Source: Saccharicrinis sp963675435
GTDB taxonomy: Bacteria; Bacteroidota; Bacteroidia; Bacteroidales; Marinilabiliaceae
DNA: 64,000 nt
Direction: 5' to 3'
NCBI GenBank assembly: GCA_963675435.1
Contig: OY776216.1
Coordinates: 5,613,841-5,677,840, forward strand
The position numbers and the translations under genes were made by a program. The number at the start of each line of letters is the position of its first letter. Within the stretch, counting starts at the first letter, position 1. Below are positions 1-8,127 of this stretch, in pieces. The notes under the pieces were generated by a model, which was not told where the DNA came from, did no database searches, and saw nothing but the letters and a program-made list of their open reading frames with translations.

Positions 1-140
1 TTAAGCTCTTTTTAAATGTACATCTGAACTAATAAATAACTGGCTACAACAAAGAACTAAGGTAAAAACCAAATAAAAAGGGCATAATTTTTCCTTTTGA
101 ATTACCTAATTGTTTTGGGAGGCAAGTTCAAAAAGAGAAA

Positions 141-1108
141 TTATAGAGAAACCAAAACAGACTTAAAATTTGGATCATATTTTAAGCCTGATTTTGCAAT
201 CCCCATTGACTGGGCTAACAGTTTGTTAGAGACCGCAATTAAGGCTAATTTTTTTGATTTGCCTTTAGCTACCAGTCTGTCAAAAAGCGCTTTACATTGT
301 GGGTTTCTGGTACATGCCGTAAAACTGCACATAAACAAGAGCTTACGAATCAAAGGATTCCCTTTTTTAGATATTCTGGACTTTCCTCTTACACTGGATC
401 CTGAAGTGAAAATGACCGGAGATAATCCAAGGAAAGCAGAAAGCTGTCGGTTGTTTTCAAATGTTTTTAAGCCATTTGTACAAACTATCAGCATTATGGC
501 TGTTTTTTTACCTATCCCAGGAATTGATAAAAGATTAGATAACAACTGTTGTTCATGCTTTTTAATAGTATCTTCTAATTCTTGCTCAAGTAGTTTAATT
601 TCAGCTTCAATTTGGCGGATTTGACGCTTTAATGAAGTAATAACTTTACCTTTAATACCCTTATCCACAAAGCTATGTAATTTATTTTTAGAGCTGTACT
701 TTGTTTAAAATACAAGCTAATGGTAGTGTGTAAATCTTTACAATGTTCTATGTACTCAGGTAATGGATGCCACAGGTTCAGCTTTTGTTCCTGAGCATAC
801 TTAACAATCATTTTAGCATCACTTTTATCTGTTTTATTGTGTTGGAGCTTCATTTGAATGTAGCGTTTGATTACAAGCGGATTTATAACAGAAACAGCAA
901 TTTCATTTTCAAATAAAAATAGAGCTAGTTGGTTATAATAACATCCTGTATATTCCATGACACACCAGCTCTTGGCATCCAGTAACAGTAGAAACTTATT
1001 AAATCCTTCATCATTATTTGTAAACTGTTTATGTCCCAATTCAGAACTCCAGACATCAAATACTTTTTTGGAGATGTCGATACCAATAAAATGATTAATT
1101 TTATTCAT
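141..1108 (-). pseudogene. IS110-family transposase, frameshifted
   Basis: The N-terminal half (from 1108) shows the RuvC-like DEDD catalytic part of IS110 transposases: GIDISKK with the first Asp, a MEYTG motif, and NKTDKSDAK. The C-terminal half (ending at 141) shows the transposase_20 domain with LLSIPGIGKKTA and an AFLGLSP motif. The halves are in different frames and overlap at 629-668. On the minus strand the break lies in CTAAAAATAAA near 690: one more A would restore a continuous reading frame of about 320 residues, the usual length for the family. It is therefore either a disabled copy or a homopolymer sequencing error. IS110 elements have no classical terminal repeats, so the ends are not delimited. 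Confidence 0.85.
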
Positions 1109-1569
1109 AATTTAAAGATTTAAAAGAACGCAGCTACTTTAATATAGCAACCTAAAAACAGGCTTAAGAGGCCCAAAGAACTAATCGTATTTCAGTAGCG
1201 AAAGGGTGGGGATTTTCATTGTTGACAAGCTTTATGCTTTATGTATATATTAACCTTAATCCACTCTTTCGTTCTTTTTTATTTGTATTGTAAGTTAATA
1301 AAAAGTAATATTTAGTATTGAAAAGTAAACTTAGGATGTATATAGCAAATAGGCGAGATAGCAGTAAATTCAGGGGTTGTAGCCCGCTTCAACTTTGTAA
1401 CGGTTTGATAAGTTTGAAACCCGCAATCGCCTACTTGCCATATACGAACCGTTTATGGCAACTTTATTAAAAAACACAAGGACACAGAAAGCGACTAATA
1501 TTTAAAGATTAACCGTTGAAAATTCGATAAGATAAGTTCCAAACTAAATTTTTAATCAAATATTAATAA
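1109..1569. other. Gap between IS110 and first cassette gene
   Basis: This stretch holds the presumed non-coding upstream end of the IS110 element (to about 1200), about 120 bp with nothing recognisable, then the attC-like palindrome at 1328-1459. About 110 bp of AT-rich leader then precede the next gene. No ORF of note is visible. Confidence 0.5.
1328..1459 (+). repeat. attC-like palindrome 1
   Basis: The inner arms 1338-1356 and 1427-1445 pair over 19 bp with only two G-U positions (GTATATAGCAAATAGGCGA against TCGCCTACTTGCCATATAC). Outside them lie AAC (1328-1330) and GTT (1451-1453), separated from the inner stem by short unpaired spacers. This is the layout of an integron attC site: R'', L'', L', R'. 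The loop region contains GTTGTAGCCCGCTTCA, which recurs in the site at 14200. There is no T-run, so it is not a simple terminator. Confidence 0.6.
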
Positions 1570-2247
1570 ATGAAATTCACTATGAGGAAATTTTTTTTAA
1601 TCACGTTATTATTAAGCTGCTTTTGCGCGGTTTATTCGCAGCAAGAAAGTCAAAAAAAATATTACACAGATAGATACGCAAGTAAAGAAACTACTGAAGA
1701 GAAAGGGAAATACATGGAAATTTCCAATTATGTAAATGACAGTATAATTCAAAAAGAATTTATTCATGTTAAAACTAAAATGAAAATATGGACAAAGAGT
1801 TATTTAAACGATAAACCGTATGGAATCTGGACTTTCTATGATAAAAAAGAACAACCTGAAAAAGAATTAAATTATTCATTTATTTTAAGATATGGATCTT
1901 TTATTCCCGATGGTTTTTTAAATAATCAATATACTAATAACAGCTCTTTGCAACTTCCAACTCTCAATAACACTGAGTATGGATTAAGGAATTATATCGC
2001 AACAAATATCATATATCCTAAAGATGCTTTGGATAATGGTATTCAAGGTAAAGTATTGGTACAATTTACAGTTGACTGCTCTGGAAGGATTGATAATATT
2101 AGCATAGTCAACGGAGTTTGCGAAAGTATTGATAGAGATGCATTTCGATTGATCCATTCTATGTCAAATATGCAACCTGCAAAGATTAATGGTGAAAATG
2201 TAAATATTTACATGGTAATACCAATTAATTATTTAATAGAAATGTAA
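1570..2247 (+). CDS. Secreted TonB C-terminal-domain protein
   Basis: 225 residues. The N-terminus is hydrophobic (residues 6-20, LLLSCFCAVYS), which suggests a signal peptide or a lipobox-like cysteine. Residues of about 75-110 (KPYGIWTFYDKKEQPEKEL) resemble the toxin-antitoxin/MORN-like 'GxWxxY' repeats often found with TonB domains. The last 90 residues match the TonB C-terminal fold: YPKDALDNGIQGKVLVQFTV, then DRDAFRLIHSM and PINYLI. Unlike a classical TonB it lacks a proline-rich spacer, so it is unlikely to energise transport itself. It lies between two attC-like palindromes and is read as a single-gene cassette. Confidence 0.8.
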   Translation: MKFTMRKFFLITLLLSCFCAVYSQQESQKKYYTDRYASKETTEEKGKYMEISNYVNDSIIQKEFIHVKTKMKIWTKSYLNDKPYGIWTFYDKKEQPEKELNYSFILRYGSFIPDGFLNNQYTNNSSLQLPTLNNTEYGLRNYIATNIIYPKDALDNGIQGKVLVQFTVDCSGRIDNISIVNGVCESIDRDAFRLIHSMSNMQPAKINGENVNIYMVIPINYLIEM

Positions 2248-2256
2248 AAGCAGCCA

Positions 2257-2391
2257 TCAACAAGCCATCATAAAGTAACCCTGGCTTTTGCTGGGTTTGG
2301 GAGTTAAGCTCCCGCGCCAGCAGAAGCAAAACTAAGAAATCGAATATATGACACGCAAACCGGGTCACTTCATATGGCCGAACCGTTAGCG
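2257..2391 (+). repeat. attC-like palindrome 2
   Basis: The inner arms 2264-2284 (GCCATCATAAAGTAACCCTGG) and 2360-2378 (CCGGGTCACTTCATATGGC) pair with one bulge and small mismatches. The outer AAC lies at 2260-2262 and GTTAGC at 2385-2390. The site begins 10 bp after the preceding stop and ends 38 bp before the next start, as expected for a cassette junction. The loop contains its own hairpin (CTGGCTTTTG and GCGCCAGC). Confidence 0.6.
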
Positions 2392-2428
2392 GTTATTAAA
2401 ACCGCATTTACAAAATAAGAACAAATAA

Positions 2429-2839
2429 ATGAAAGTTATATCATTAAGAGGGACTAACAATTGTGGAAAGACCGCTTCATTAACAATATTATATTATATG
2501 CTTTTAGCTAACGGATATAATAAAATTCAAGGATGTTATAAAGAATTGTCAAATGGTGATTTTATAGATGTGCTAGAAAAAGGAGAAATAATAATAGGTA
2601 TTGTAACGCAAGGAGATTATGTCCAAACTGAGAATTCTATTAAAAATCACTTAGAATATCTTAAATCGAAGGGGTGTAACATAGCAATCTGTGCCTGTAC
2701 ATCAAATAATGACAAAGCAGAAGAACAAGTAAAAGCATATTCCAACCATCTTTTTATTGATAAAAAGAAGGAGAAATTAAAAACTATGTTTATTAATTCG
2801 AACTGTAAAATCGCATTAGAAATTTTTAGATTGATTTAA
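2429..2839 (+). CDS. Small P-loop protein, unknown function
   Basis: 136 residues. It begins MKVISLRGTNNCGKTASL: a beta strand followed by a Walker A motif (GTNNCGKT, residues 8-15), which predicts nucleotide binding. A hydrophobic strand ending in Asp follows later (NIAICACTSNND), a possible Walker B or NKxD-like position. The protein is too short for a full ATPase and looks like a minimal kinase or GTPase-like fold. It shares its cassette with the following gene, 59 bp downstream with no palindrome between them. No precise family is recognised. Confidence 0.7.
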   Translation: MKVISLRGTNNCGKTASLTILYYMLLANGYNKIQGCYKELSNGDFIDVLEKGEIIIGIVTQGDYVQTENSIKNHLEYLKSKGCNIAICACTSNNDKAEEQVKAYSNHLFIDKKKEKLKTMFINSNCKIALEIFRLI

Positions 2840-2898
2840 AAATCTCTTAGAAATGAAATTCTTATCAAAAAGTAATATGTAGTTGTAATTAATAAAAT

Positions 2899-3387
2899 AT
2901 GGAATTTAAAGATTTTTTACCCCTTTTAATTTTTACTGGGGGTATTATTTTGAAAATAATATTAGATTTTAATTTAGCATTATTCATTGTAAAATATTTT
3001 GACTGGGTGCCAATACGTTCAATATATAGAACAAAACCTGCTAAAATTAAAGGGGTATGGAGTCAGTTATGGGATAATGAAACTTCTCAAAGATATGAGC
3101 ATTGTTCAAGTAGAAGTAGTGAAATTAAAATAAAACAGTTTGGTCATTATATTTATGGAGAATTTAGAGCCAATAATGATGAAATATATTATGTTTTCGG
3201 TGAATTAATTGACCGAAATATAATTGGAAAATGGAGAGATAAAAAAAGTGATTTAGGATATTATGGTGCCTTGGAATTGAGAATTATAGATGAAACGCAT
3301 ATTGAAGGGATTTGGCTTGGGCATTCAAACTCTAATCCGACTCAAATAAATTCAAATAACTGGAAGTGGGAACGAAACAACCGCTAA
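2899..3387 (+). CDS. Membrane-anchored protein of unknown function
   Basis: 162 residues. One N-terminal membrane segment (about residues 8-35, LLIFTGGIILKIILDFNLAL) is followed by a soluble domain rich in Trp, Gly and Tyr (KGVWSQLWDNE, GHYIYGEFRANN, GKWRDKKSDLGYYG, GIWLGHSN). The repeated G-x-W strands suggest a small lipocalin-like or beta-barrel fold. Its stop codon TAA is part of the R'' box of the attC-like site that follows, a typical cassette arrangement. No family name can be given. Confidence 0.65.
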   Translation: MEFKDFLPLLIFTGGIILKIILDFNLALFIVKYFDWVPIRSIYRTKPAKIKGVWSQLWDNETSQRYEHCSSRSSEIKIKQFGHYIYGEFRANNDEIYYVFGELIDRNIIGKWRDKKSDLGYYGALELRIIDETHIEGIWLGHSNSNPTQINSNNWKWERNNR

Positions 3388-3509
3388 CACACGGTATATT
3401 TCAGACGGCAAATAGCTCAATTTGATAGGTTTGCAATTTCTATAAATTCGTAACGGCAGACAGGAAAGCTGTTCCTAATGCCGCCCGCAACATACCGTCA
3501 ACGTTACCA
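3383..3509 (+). repeat. attC-like palindrome 3
   Basis: R'' GCTAAC (3383-3388) overlaps the stop codon of the preceding gene. L'' begins ACGGTAT (3391-3397) and pairs with ATACCGT (3492-3498). R' is GTTACC (3503-3508). The arms extend inward with partial pairing (GACGGC with GCCGCC). The R''-L'' sequence CTAACACACGGTATAT is almost the same as the sequence rebuilt when the IS91-like element at 7828 is removed. Confidence 0.6.
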
Positions 3510-3518
3510 GTAATTGTA

Positions 3519-3980
3519 ATGAGGCGACTTGCAAAAAATATAACAATCTTATTAATTGGACTGATATTAATACCAAGTTGCAAAACTGACAAGAAAATGA
3601 ATGAACAGGAATATTTCGAAAAGGCTAAATATTTGTGGCAGACTTTTGTGCCCAAATCGGGACAAGCAGAGACTGTACAAGGTGAATTAATTAGAGCTGT
3701 TGAGAAATTAAGAGATGAAGCACAAAGAAACGGAAATGGGAATTGGGATACTGGACATGAAATATTAGCGAAATATATTGAGACTACATTGATTAATTCA
3801 GGTGAATTCAAAAGAAAAGAAATTAAACAGATAAAATCAGACATCAAACGACTGCTTGATTATGACTATCCATATACAGAAGACGAAATATACGACAGAT
3901 TAACAAATAAGATTGTGGATTGGTATTTAGAAAACCAAGAACCAATTCCTCACAATGAAAATCCAGATTTACACCGCTAA
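3519..3980 (+). CDS. Lipoprotein of unknown function
   Basis: 153 residues. A lipoprotein signal peptide is clear: positive start (MRRLAKN), hydrophobic core, and lipobox LIPSC with Cys21, followed by KTDKK. The mature part is charged and mainly helical (FEKAKYLWQTFVPKSGQAETVQGELIRAVEKLRDEAQ), with a conserved-looking NGNGNWDTGHE segment. It starts 10 bp after an attC-like R' box and is paired with a small gene 11 bp downstream. Such a lipoprotein plus small cytoplasmic protein pair could be an immunity-type cassette, but nothing in the sequence proves this. Confidence 0.7.
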   Translation: MRRLAKNITILLIGLILIPSCKTDKKMNEQEYFEKAKYLWQTFVPKSGQAETVQGELIRAVEKLRDEAQRNGNGNWDTGHEILAKYIETTLINSGEFKRKEIKQIKSDIKRLLDYDYPYTEDEIYDRLTNKIVDWYLENQEPIPHNENPDLHR

Positions 3981-3991
3981 ATAATTAAATC

Positions 3992-4219
3992 ATGACGAGA
4001 AAAGATTTCATTGAAGCTGTAGAAAGTTTAAGGACTGACTACAATAAAAATCCTGAAATATGGGAGAATAAAACTGTCAATGATTTTCTTGAAGCTATAG
4101 CTAGATATACTGATGATATTCAAGGATATTATGACAATACAGGGCAGGATGTTGATGCTAATAAACCTGATTGGAAAATTTTTATAGATATATTGAAGGG
4201 AGCTTCTATTTATGAATAA
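3992..4219 (+). CDS. DUF7660-like small protein
   Basis: 75 residues, starting 11 bp after the lipoprotein gene and probably co-transcribed with it. The pattern fits the short acidic DUF7660-type domain: NKTVNDFLEAIARYTDDIQGYYDN, then PDWKIFIDILKGASIYE. Members are common next to other small genes in accessory DNA and have no established biochemical function. Complete at both ends. Confidence 0.7.
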   Translation: MTRKDFIEAVESLRTDYNKNPEIWENKTVNDFLEAIARYTDDIQGYYDNTGQDVDANKPDWKIFIDILKGASIYE

Positions 4220-4255
4220 TGGATAATCAATTAATGTGAAATAATAACAAAAGCT

Positions 4256-4445
4256 GGTAACATCAAATATATTCCATAGGGCAGTTAGCTGTTTTATGGA
4301 AGTTTGTAGGGCGTTTGAGCCTCGCCAAAGCTTTTGCTTTGGCTAAAAAAGAAAAGTTATAACCAAAACAAAAGCTTTGGCTATGTAATGGTTGGACAGA
4401 TAAGCTTTTCAAAGAGCCCTACGGTATATATTTGTACCGTTAGCA
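4256..4445 (+). repeat. attC-like palindrome 4 (long)
   Basis: R'' GGTAAC (4256-4261) and R' GTTAGC (4439-4444) flank inner arms 4264-4282 and 4416-4434 (CAAATATATTCCATAGGGC against GCCCTACGGTATATATTTG). The loop is long, about 130 nt, and contains a second hairpin, GCCAAAGCTTTTGCTTTGGC near 4323-4342, echoed by AAAGCTTTGGCT at 4371-4382. Long loops of this kind are known in chromosomal-integron attC sites. Confidence 0.6.
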
Positions 4446-4467
4446 CTCATGTAAAAAAAACGAGACA

Positions 4468-4882
4468 ATGACAACAACTGATTTATCTGAAGACGCAAAA
4501 AAAACTCTCCGATTTAGCTAATGAGAATCTTGGATTATTGACTGGTAAATGTCAGGATACAATTGAAATGCAAGATTATTATTTAGGTGTTTTGCGAAAG
4601 CAAGCGATTCTTCTTTCTGATTTATCACTAATTCTTAAAAATAGAAATTCGGAATATATTTCAACACCTTTTATTGTTCTCAGAAGTTTACTCGATGATT
4701 TTATGCATCTTCTTTACTTAGAGACTCACAGTGATAAGGCGACTGAAATAACCCGAATTAATGCCGATTCATATAAACATAGTTTCCATTCTTTAAAGGA
4801 TTTAACAGATTCTAATGTAAGCATTCGGTCAGCTACATATAAAAAAGGTAACAAGCTAAATGAAACCAAACATCGAACATGA
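4468..4882 (+). pseudogene. 5' part of cassette gene split by IS66
   Basis: Reading begins at ATG 4468 (MTTTDLSEDAKK) and runs into an 8-A tract near 4497-4504, where a +1 shift occurs. In the shifted frame it continues LSDLANENLGLLTGKCQ, with a helical stretch FIVLRSLLDDFMHLLYLE typical of DUF5677-like proteins. Reading stops at 4882, just before the IS66 element. The 3' part resumes after the element. The gene is thus hit twice: by a homopolymer indel (possibly a sequencing artefact) and by a transposon. Confidence 0.7.
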
Positions 4883-4913
4883 TACAAAAAGTATAATGAT
4901 TGAGAAAATCTAA

Positions 4914-6554
4914 CTATTCTTGGAATTGGTGGGACTTTGATTTTTTCCAACTATGAGGTAATAGCTCTGCTAAATCTTTTGAGTAATCGTTATTGTAGCT
5001 TGGTATTTTAGTTAACACATCGATTAACCATTCTCTAACATCAACATTACTTGCTTTACAACACCCAATCAAAGAGTAAATAACCGCTGCATTTTCTGCA
5101 GCATCATGATTTCCACAGAATAAATAATTTTTGCGCCCCAAGGCTAAAGGTCTGATTGCATTTTCTGCAAGATTGTTATCAATCTTATAACGTCCATCCA
5201 AGTGGTAACGTGACAATCTTTGAAAAATTGAATAGGTATATGACAAAGCTCTGCCCATTCTACCTTTTGGTAAAACTTTTGGATAATAATTGACAATCCA
5301 TTTTTCAAAAGCAACCATTATTGGGTATGCTAAACGTTTGCGAAGTTCAGATCTTTGCTCATAGTTTAATTGCTGATCATCAGCCATAGTTTCTACCTGA
5401 TAGAGTTTTCCTATTTGTGCCAGAGCATATGCAGCTCCAACTTCATCTTCTTTTAGGCTTTCTTCAAATTTACGGCGCGCATGAGCCCAGCATCCTAAAA
5501 GCAAAACACCTTTCTTTTGCTCATAGATGGAGTAAGCCTGATAGCCATCAGTTTGAATTGCACCTTTATAATTTCGTAAAAGTTTAACTACTACTTTTTG
5601 TGCCCGTGAACCTTTATCGTAATGAAAAAAGACCATATTTTTCATTACTGATCGAACCATCCATAAATAAGCTTTTACTGTTTTGTGTTTTTCATCATTT
5701 ATTACCGGAACTGTACTCTCATCGACTTGAATGTAATCTGATTCCATAACCACTTCTTGTAGTCGAAGATATAATGCCCTTAGTAAATCACAAACATCCT
5801 TAAACCATCCATTTATGGTTGATGCAGGAAGTCTTAATTTAAGTTGCTTGAACATTGTTATCTGACGATGAAAAGGCAAATGATAAAGGTACTTATTCAT
5901 TATTATCTCTGCCAACAATGAAGAATCTGCATTACTGCGTGGTAATGGTAATGCAGGTAGTGATGCAATACGAACTCTTGATTCACCTTCTGCTATTTGC
6001 TGTTCCGGTTTTGCAGCATATTTAGGTCGTATTATTTTTCGCACATAAAGTTCACCGGGTTTAAATTCCAATACCTCAGTTACCTCTTCTCCAATACGTA
6101 CCCAACTTTCATCAACACTTTCTGGTTCTATTATCTCTTCTTCTCTTCTTAAATCGTCAGGTAAAGGTAAACGAATGGCTTGTTTCTTTTCTTTTTTAGG
6201 TTTGCAACGTTCATAAGCTATTAACTCTTTGTCGGCTTCTTTGGCCATCTCTTCTTCTGCAGGCAACAGTTCTAAACCATCCCAATCAATTTTTCTCTGA
6301 TTGGGGTCTTCCGGTACAAACCGTTCTCTGGATGGATTCCACATTTTTCGTCGATACCAAGATAATTGATCAGTAAGTTTATTGATTTTTTCAGCTTGTT
6401 GCTTAACAAGATCTTCTAATTCTTTATTCCTGCTTTCAAGAGAATCCAAGGTCCCATCATCTGCTTTTCGAAGACGGGATAGCTCTGCATAGAGATCATC
6501 TCTTTGCTGAAGAAGTTCCTGTATGAAAATATCGTTATCTGAAAACTGGTTCAT
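4914..6554 (-). CDS. tnpC: IS66 transposase TnpC (DDE)
   Basis: 546 residues. An N-terminal coiled coil (ELEDLVKQQAEKINKLTDQL, residues about 40-65) is followed by the IS66 zinc-finger/linker and then the DDE catalytic domain. The catalytic Asp lies in YIQVDESTVPVI, the second in IQTDGYQAY, and the Glu in the IS66 signature NNLAENAIRPLALGRKNYLF. A C-terminal helical tail follows. It is the transposase proper and appears complete. Confidence 0.9.
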   Translation of the reverse strand: MNQFSDNDIFIQELLQQRDDLYAELSRLRKADDGTLDSLESRNKELEDLVKQQAEKINKLTDQLSWYRRKMWNPSRERFVPEDPNQRKIDWDGLELLPAEEEMAKEADKELIAYERCKPKKEKKQAIRLPLPDDLRREEEIIEPESVDESWVRIGEEVTEVLEFKPGELYVRKIIRPKYAAKPEQQIAEGESRVRIASLPALPLPRSNADSSLLAEIIMNKYLYHLPFHRQITMFKQLKLRLPASTINGWFKDVCDLLRALYLRLQEVVMESDYIQVDESTVPVINDEKHKTVKAYLWMVRSVMKNMVFFHYDKGSRAQKVVVKLLRNYKGAIQTDGYQAYSIYEQKKGVLLLGCWAHARRKFEESLKEDEVGAAYALAQIGKLYQVETMADDQQLNYEQRSELRKRLAYPIMVAFEKWIVNYYPKVLPKGRMGRALSYTYSIFQRLSRYHLDGRYKIDNNLAENAIRPLALGRKNYLFCGNHDAAENAAVIYSLIGCCKASNVDVREWLIDVLTKIPSYNNDYSKDLAELLPHSWKKSKSHQFQE

Positions 6555-6633
6555 TTACCCCTGATCAATTTGATGCCTAAAAGTAATAAAATCAAGGGGT
6601 ACAGACAAAATTGTTAGCCTAAATTAAGTCCGT

Positions 6634-6975
6634 TTATTTATGTTTTTTCAATCGCCTTTTTATAGGCCTTACAGAGTCAACAATCATCATTAACTCTTGC
6701 CAGGTTATTTGTTGTGATATCAGGTTTTCATCGAATGTAGGTAGTGTAAAAGTACCATTTTCAAGCTTCTTATGGTAAATTACCAGTCCTCCATGTTCCA
6801 AATGAAGGATTTTCATGATGGTAAAGTTGCGATTGACAAAAACAAATACTTCTCCATGTTGTACATTACGTTTCATGGCAGAGGTAACAATACCACTTAA
6901 GGTGTAAAAGCTTTTTCGCATATCGACCGGTGCTGGATATAAAAAATATTGAAGCTTTCCGTGTAGGTGAAACAT
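6634..6975 (-). CDS. tnpB: IS66 accessory protein TnpB
   Basis: 113 residues, with the TnpB (IS66 Orf2) signature PAPVDMRKSFYTLSGIV and VFVFVNRNFTIMKILHLEHGGLVIYHKKLE. Members of this family are required for IS66 transposition, although their exact role is unsettled. The gene lies between tnpA (9 bp) and tnpC (79 bp). Confidence 0.9.
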   Translation of the reverse strand: MFHLHGKLQYFLYPAPVDMRKSFYTLSGIVTSAMKRNVQHGEVFVFVNRNFTIMKILHLEHGGLVIYHKKLENGTFTLPTFDENLISQQITWQELMMIVDSVRPIKRRLKKHK

Positions 6976-6984
6976 AGTTTTGAA

Positions 6985-7338
6985 TTAATATAGATGAATG
7001 ATTGCTTTTAATAACGAGATATCTATGTTACCTTTTAAATGCAACTTGGTCCCGTTTGGAAAAGTAAACTCCAATGAGTTATTATTGAAGTTTCTATTTA
7101 CATCTACGAAAGGAGACGGGGGTGTACAATCATTATCTGATTTGTTAGCTCCTATTAGTAATGGTACAAAACCTCCGGGTAGTTCTTTTTCTTCTAATAT
7201 TTTTTTCCATCGATAAAATGTTGACGGGGCTATAGCAACATTGGAGCAAAAATCCCTTACGCTTAATCCTGATTCTTGCTGTTCTTTGTATAATTTTTTA
7301 AATGAGGATTCACTTATTCGCATTTCTTTTTGATCCAA
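6985..7338 (-). CDS. tnpA: IS66 TnpA, helix-turn-helix protein
   Basis: 117 residues. The N-terminal half holds a helix-turn-helix (FKKLYKEQQESGLSVRDFCS, then APSTFYRWKK), as in IS66 Orf1 and IS3 OrfA proteins. The C-terminal part (SLEFTFPNGTKLHLKG) matches the short TnpA tail. First gene of the IS66 operon, probably a DNA-binding subunit. Confidence 0.85.
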   Translation of the reverse strand: MDQKEMRISESSFKKLYKEQQESGLSVRDFCSNVAIAPSTFYRWKKILEEKELPGGFVPLLIGANKSDNDCTPPSPFVDVNRNFNNNSLEFTFPNGTKLHLKGNIDISLLKAIIHLY

Positions 7339-7358
7339 AGCTAGGAATCAAAAAATGA

Positions 7359-7826
7359 GGTCACAATATGCTCTACGCCGAATGGATACATTCTAATTAT
7401 GAGCATTTTGATGGTAAATATCCATTTTACTTGACTTATGAGCAGTTTCAGGAAGTAAAAGATAAATTTATAGCGAAAGAAAAAAATAAAAGGTACTTTA
7501 AAAATGCTGAGACATTTAAGTTTAAAGTATTTAAGCGATTTAGTGACATGGCGAAATGTTTTAAGATTTCAAAAAACGTTGATATTTTTAGGGATAGAGC
7601 ATATTATTTATGGAAAGAATTTTCATCATTTGTTCACTATTCGAATTATTCTTTTGAATATGAGATTCAGAATGCACCTGAAAATCTAAATATGATAGAT
7701 GAATCTTTTCAATACTGTTATAATACAATTTATTTAGCATTTAAGTATTTTGAGAGAACATTGAGTGTTAAATTTTCTGACAATATTGAATTGAGAAAAA
7801 AATATGGAATAATACACGAGTGCTAA
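7359..7826 (+). pseudogene. 3' part of cassette gene split by IS66
   Basis: Open from the IS66 edge to its stop (AEWIHSNYEHFDGKYPFYLT ... YYLWKEFSSFVHYSNYSFEY). This fits the C-terminal half of the DUF5677-like protein whose 5' part ends at 4882. The final codons TGC TAA form the R'' box (GCTAAC) of an attC-like site, now interrupted by the IS91-like element. The ATG at 7368 is probably internal to the original gene. Confidence 0.65.
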
Positions 7827-7831
7827 CACTT

Positions 7832-7908
7832 AGAATATAATTAATCACGAACTGCCCAAAAAAGTCCCATCAAACCATCAGGGTGATTCATTATATTTGT
7901 TGTTGAAC
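7832..7908 (+). repeat. Terminal hairpin of IS91-like element, attC-like
   Basis: AGAATATAATTAATCAC (7832-7848) pairs with GTGATTCATTATATT (7883-7897) and is closed by GTTGAAC (7902-7908). The last heptamer matches the attC R' consensus GTTRRRY. The same hairpin, or a close variant, stands next to the GGAACCGG end in all five copies of the element (7832, 11964, 18283, 22756 and, inverted, 38745-38825). It therefore travels with the element or marks its insertion site. Confidence 0.6.
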
Positions 7909-8127
7909 GGAACCGGGATAAGCGAGCCCATTGTATGGGGATTGATATGAAATGGGTCTTTCATTTATGCTTGGTAATAACAAAACTCCAAAGTTAAAAC
8001 AGAAAGTTTGGGTATAAAAATCATTAAAATAAAGAGTTAAAACCACCTCAATGTATAAATCGACAGTTGATTTAGCTCTTTTTGTTGGTTATAAGACATA
8101 CCTTTCCCATTACACCAAAGGCGGCGT

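Larger units (their letters stand above)
4914..7338 (-). mobile_element. IS66-family element (copy type A)
   Basis: It carries the three-gene IS66 set in order tnpA, tnpB, tnpC on the minus strand, inserted in a cassette gene whose halves lie on both sides. The coordinates cover only the coding part: by eye I could not find matching terminal repeats or the usual 8-bp target duplication between 4883-4913 and 7339-7367. The ends may have decayed. It is different in sequence from the other IS66 elements in the window. Confidence 0.8.

Noticed and set aside
97..624. Plus-strand ORF at the window start
   Set aside because: It runs antisense through the IS110 transposase C-terminal domain and has no family features of its own.
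3519..4219. Effector-immunity pair
   Set aside because: Lipoprotein plus small protein is suggestive, but no toxin domain is present.
1328..4445. The palindromes as rho-independent terminators
   Set aside because: They are 125-190 nt long with long loops, have no T-run, and keep AAC/GTT at the outer ends.
4883..7367. 8-bp target duplication for IS66 type A
   Set aside because: GATACA occurs near both sides, but in different contexts and it is not at plausible ends.
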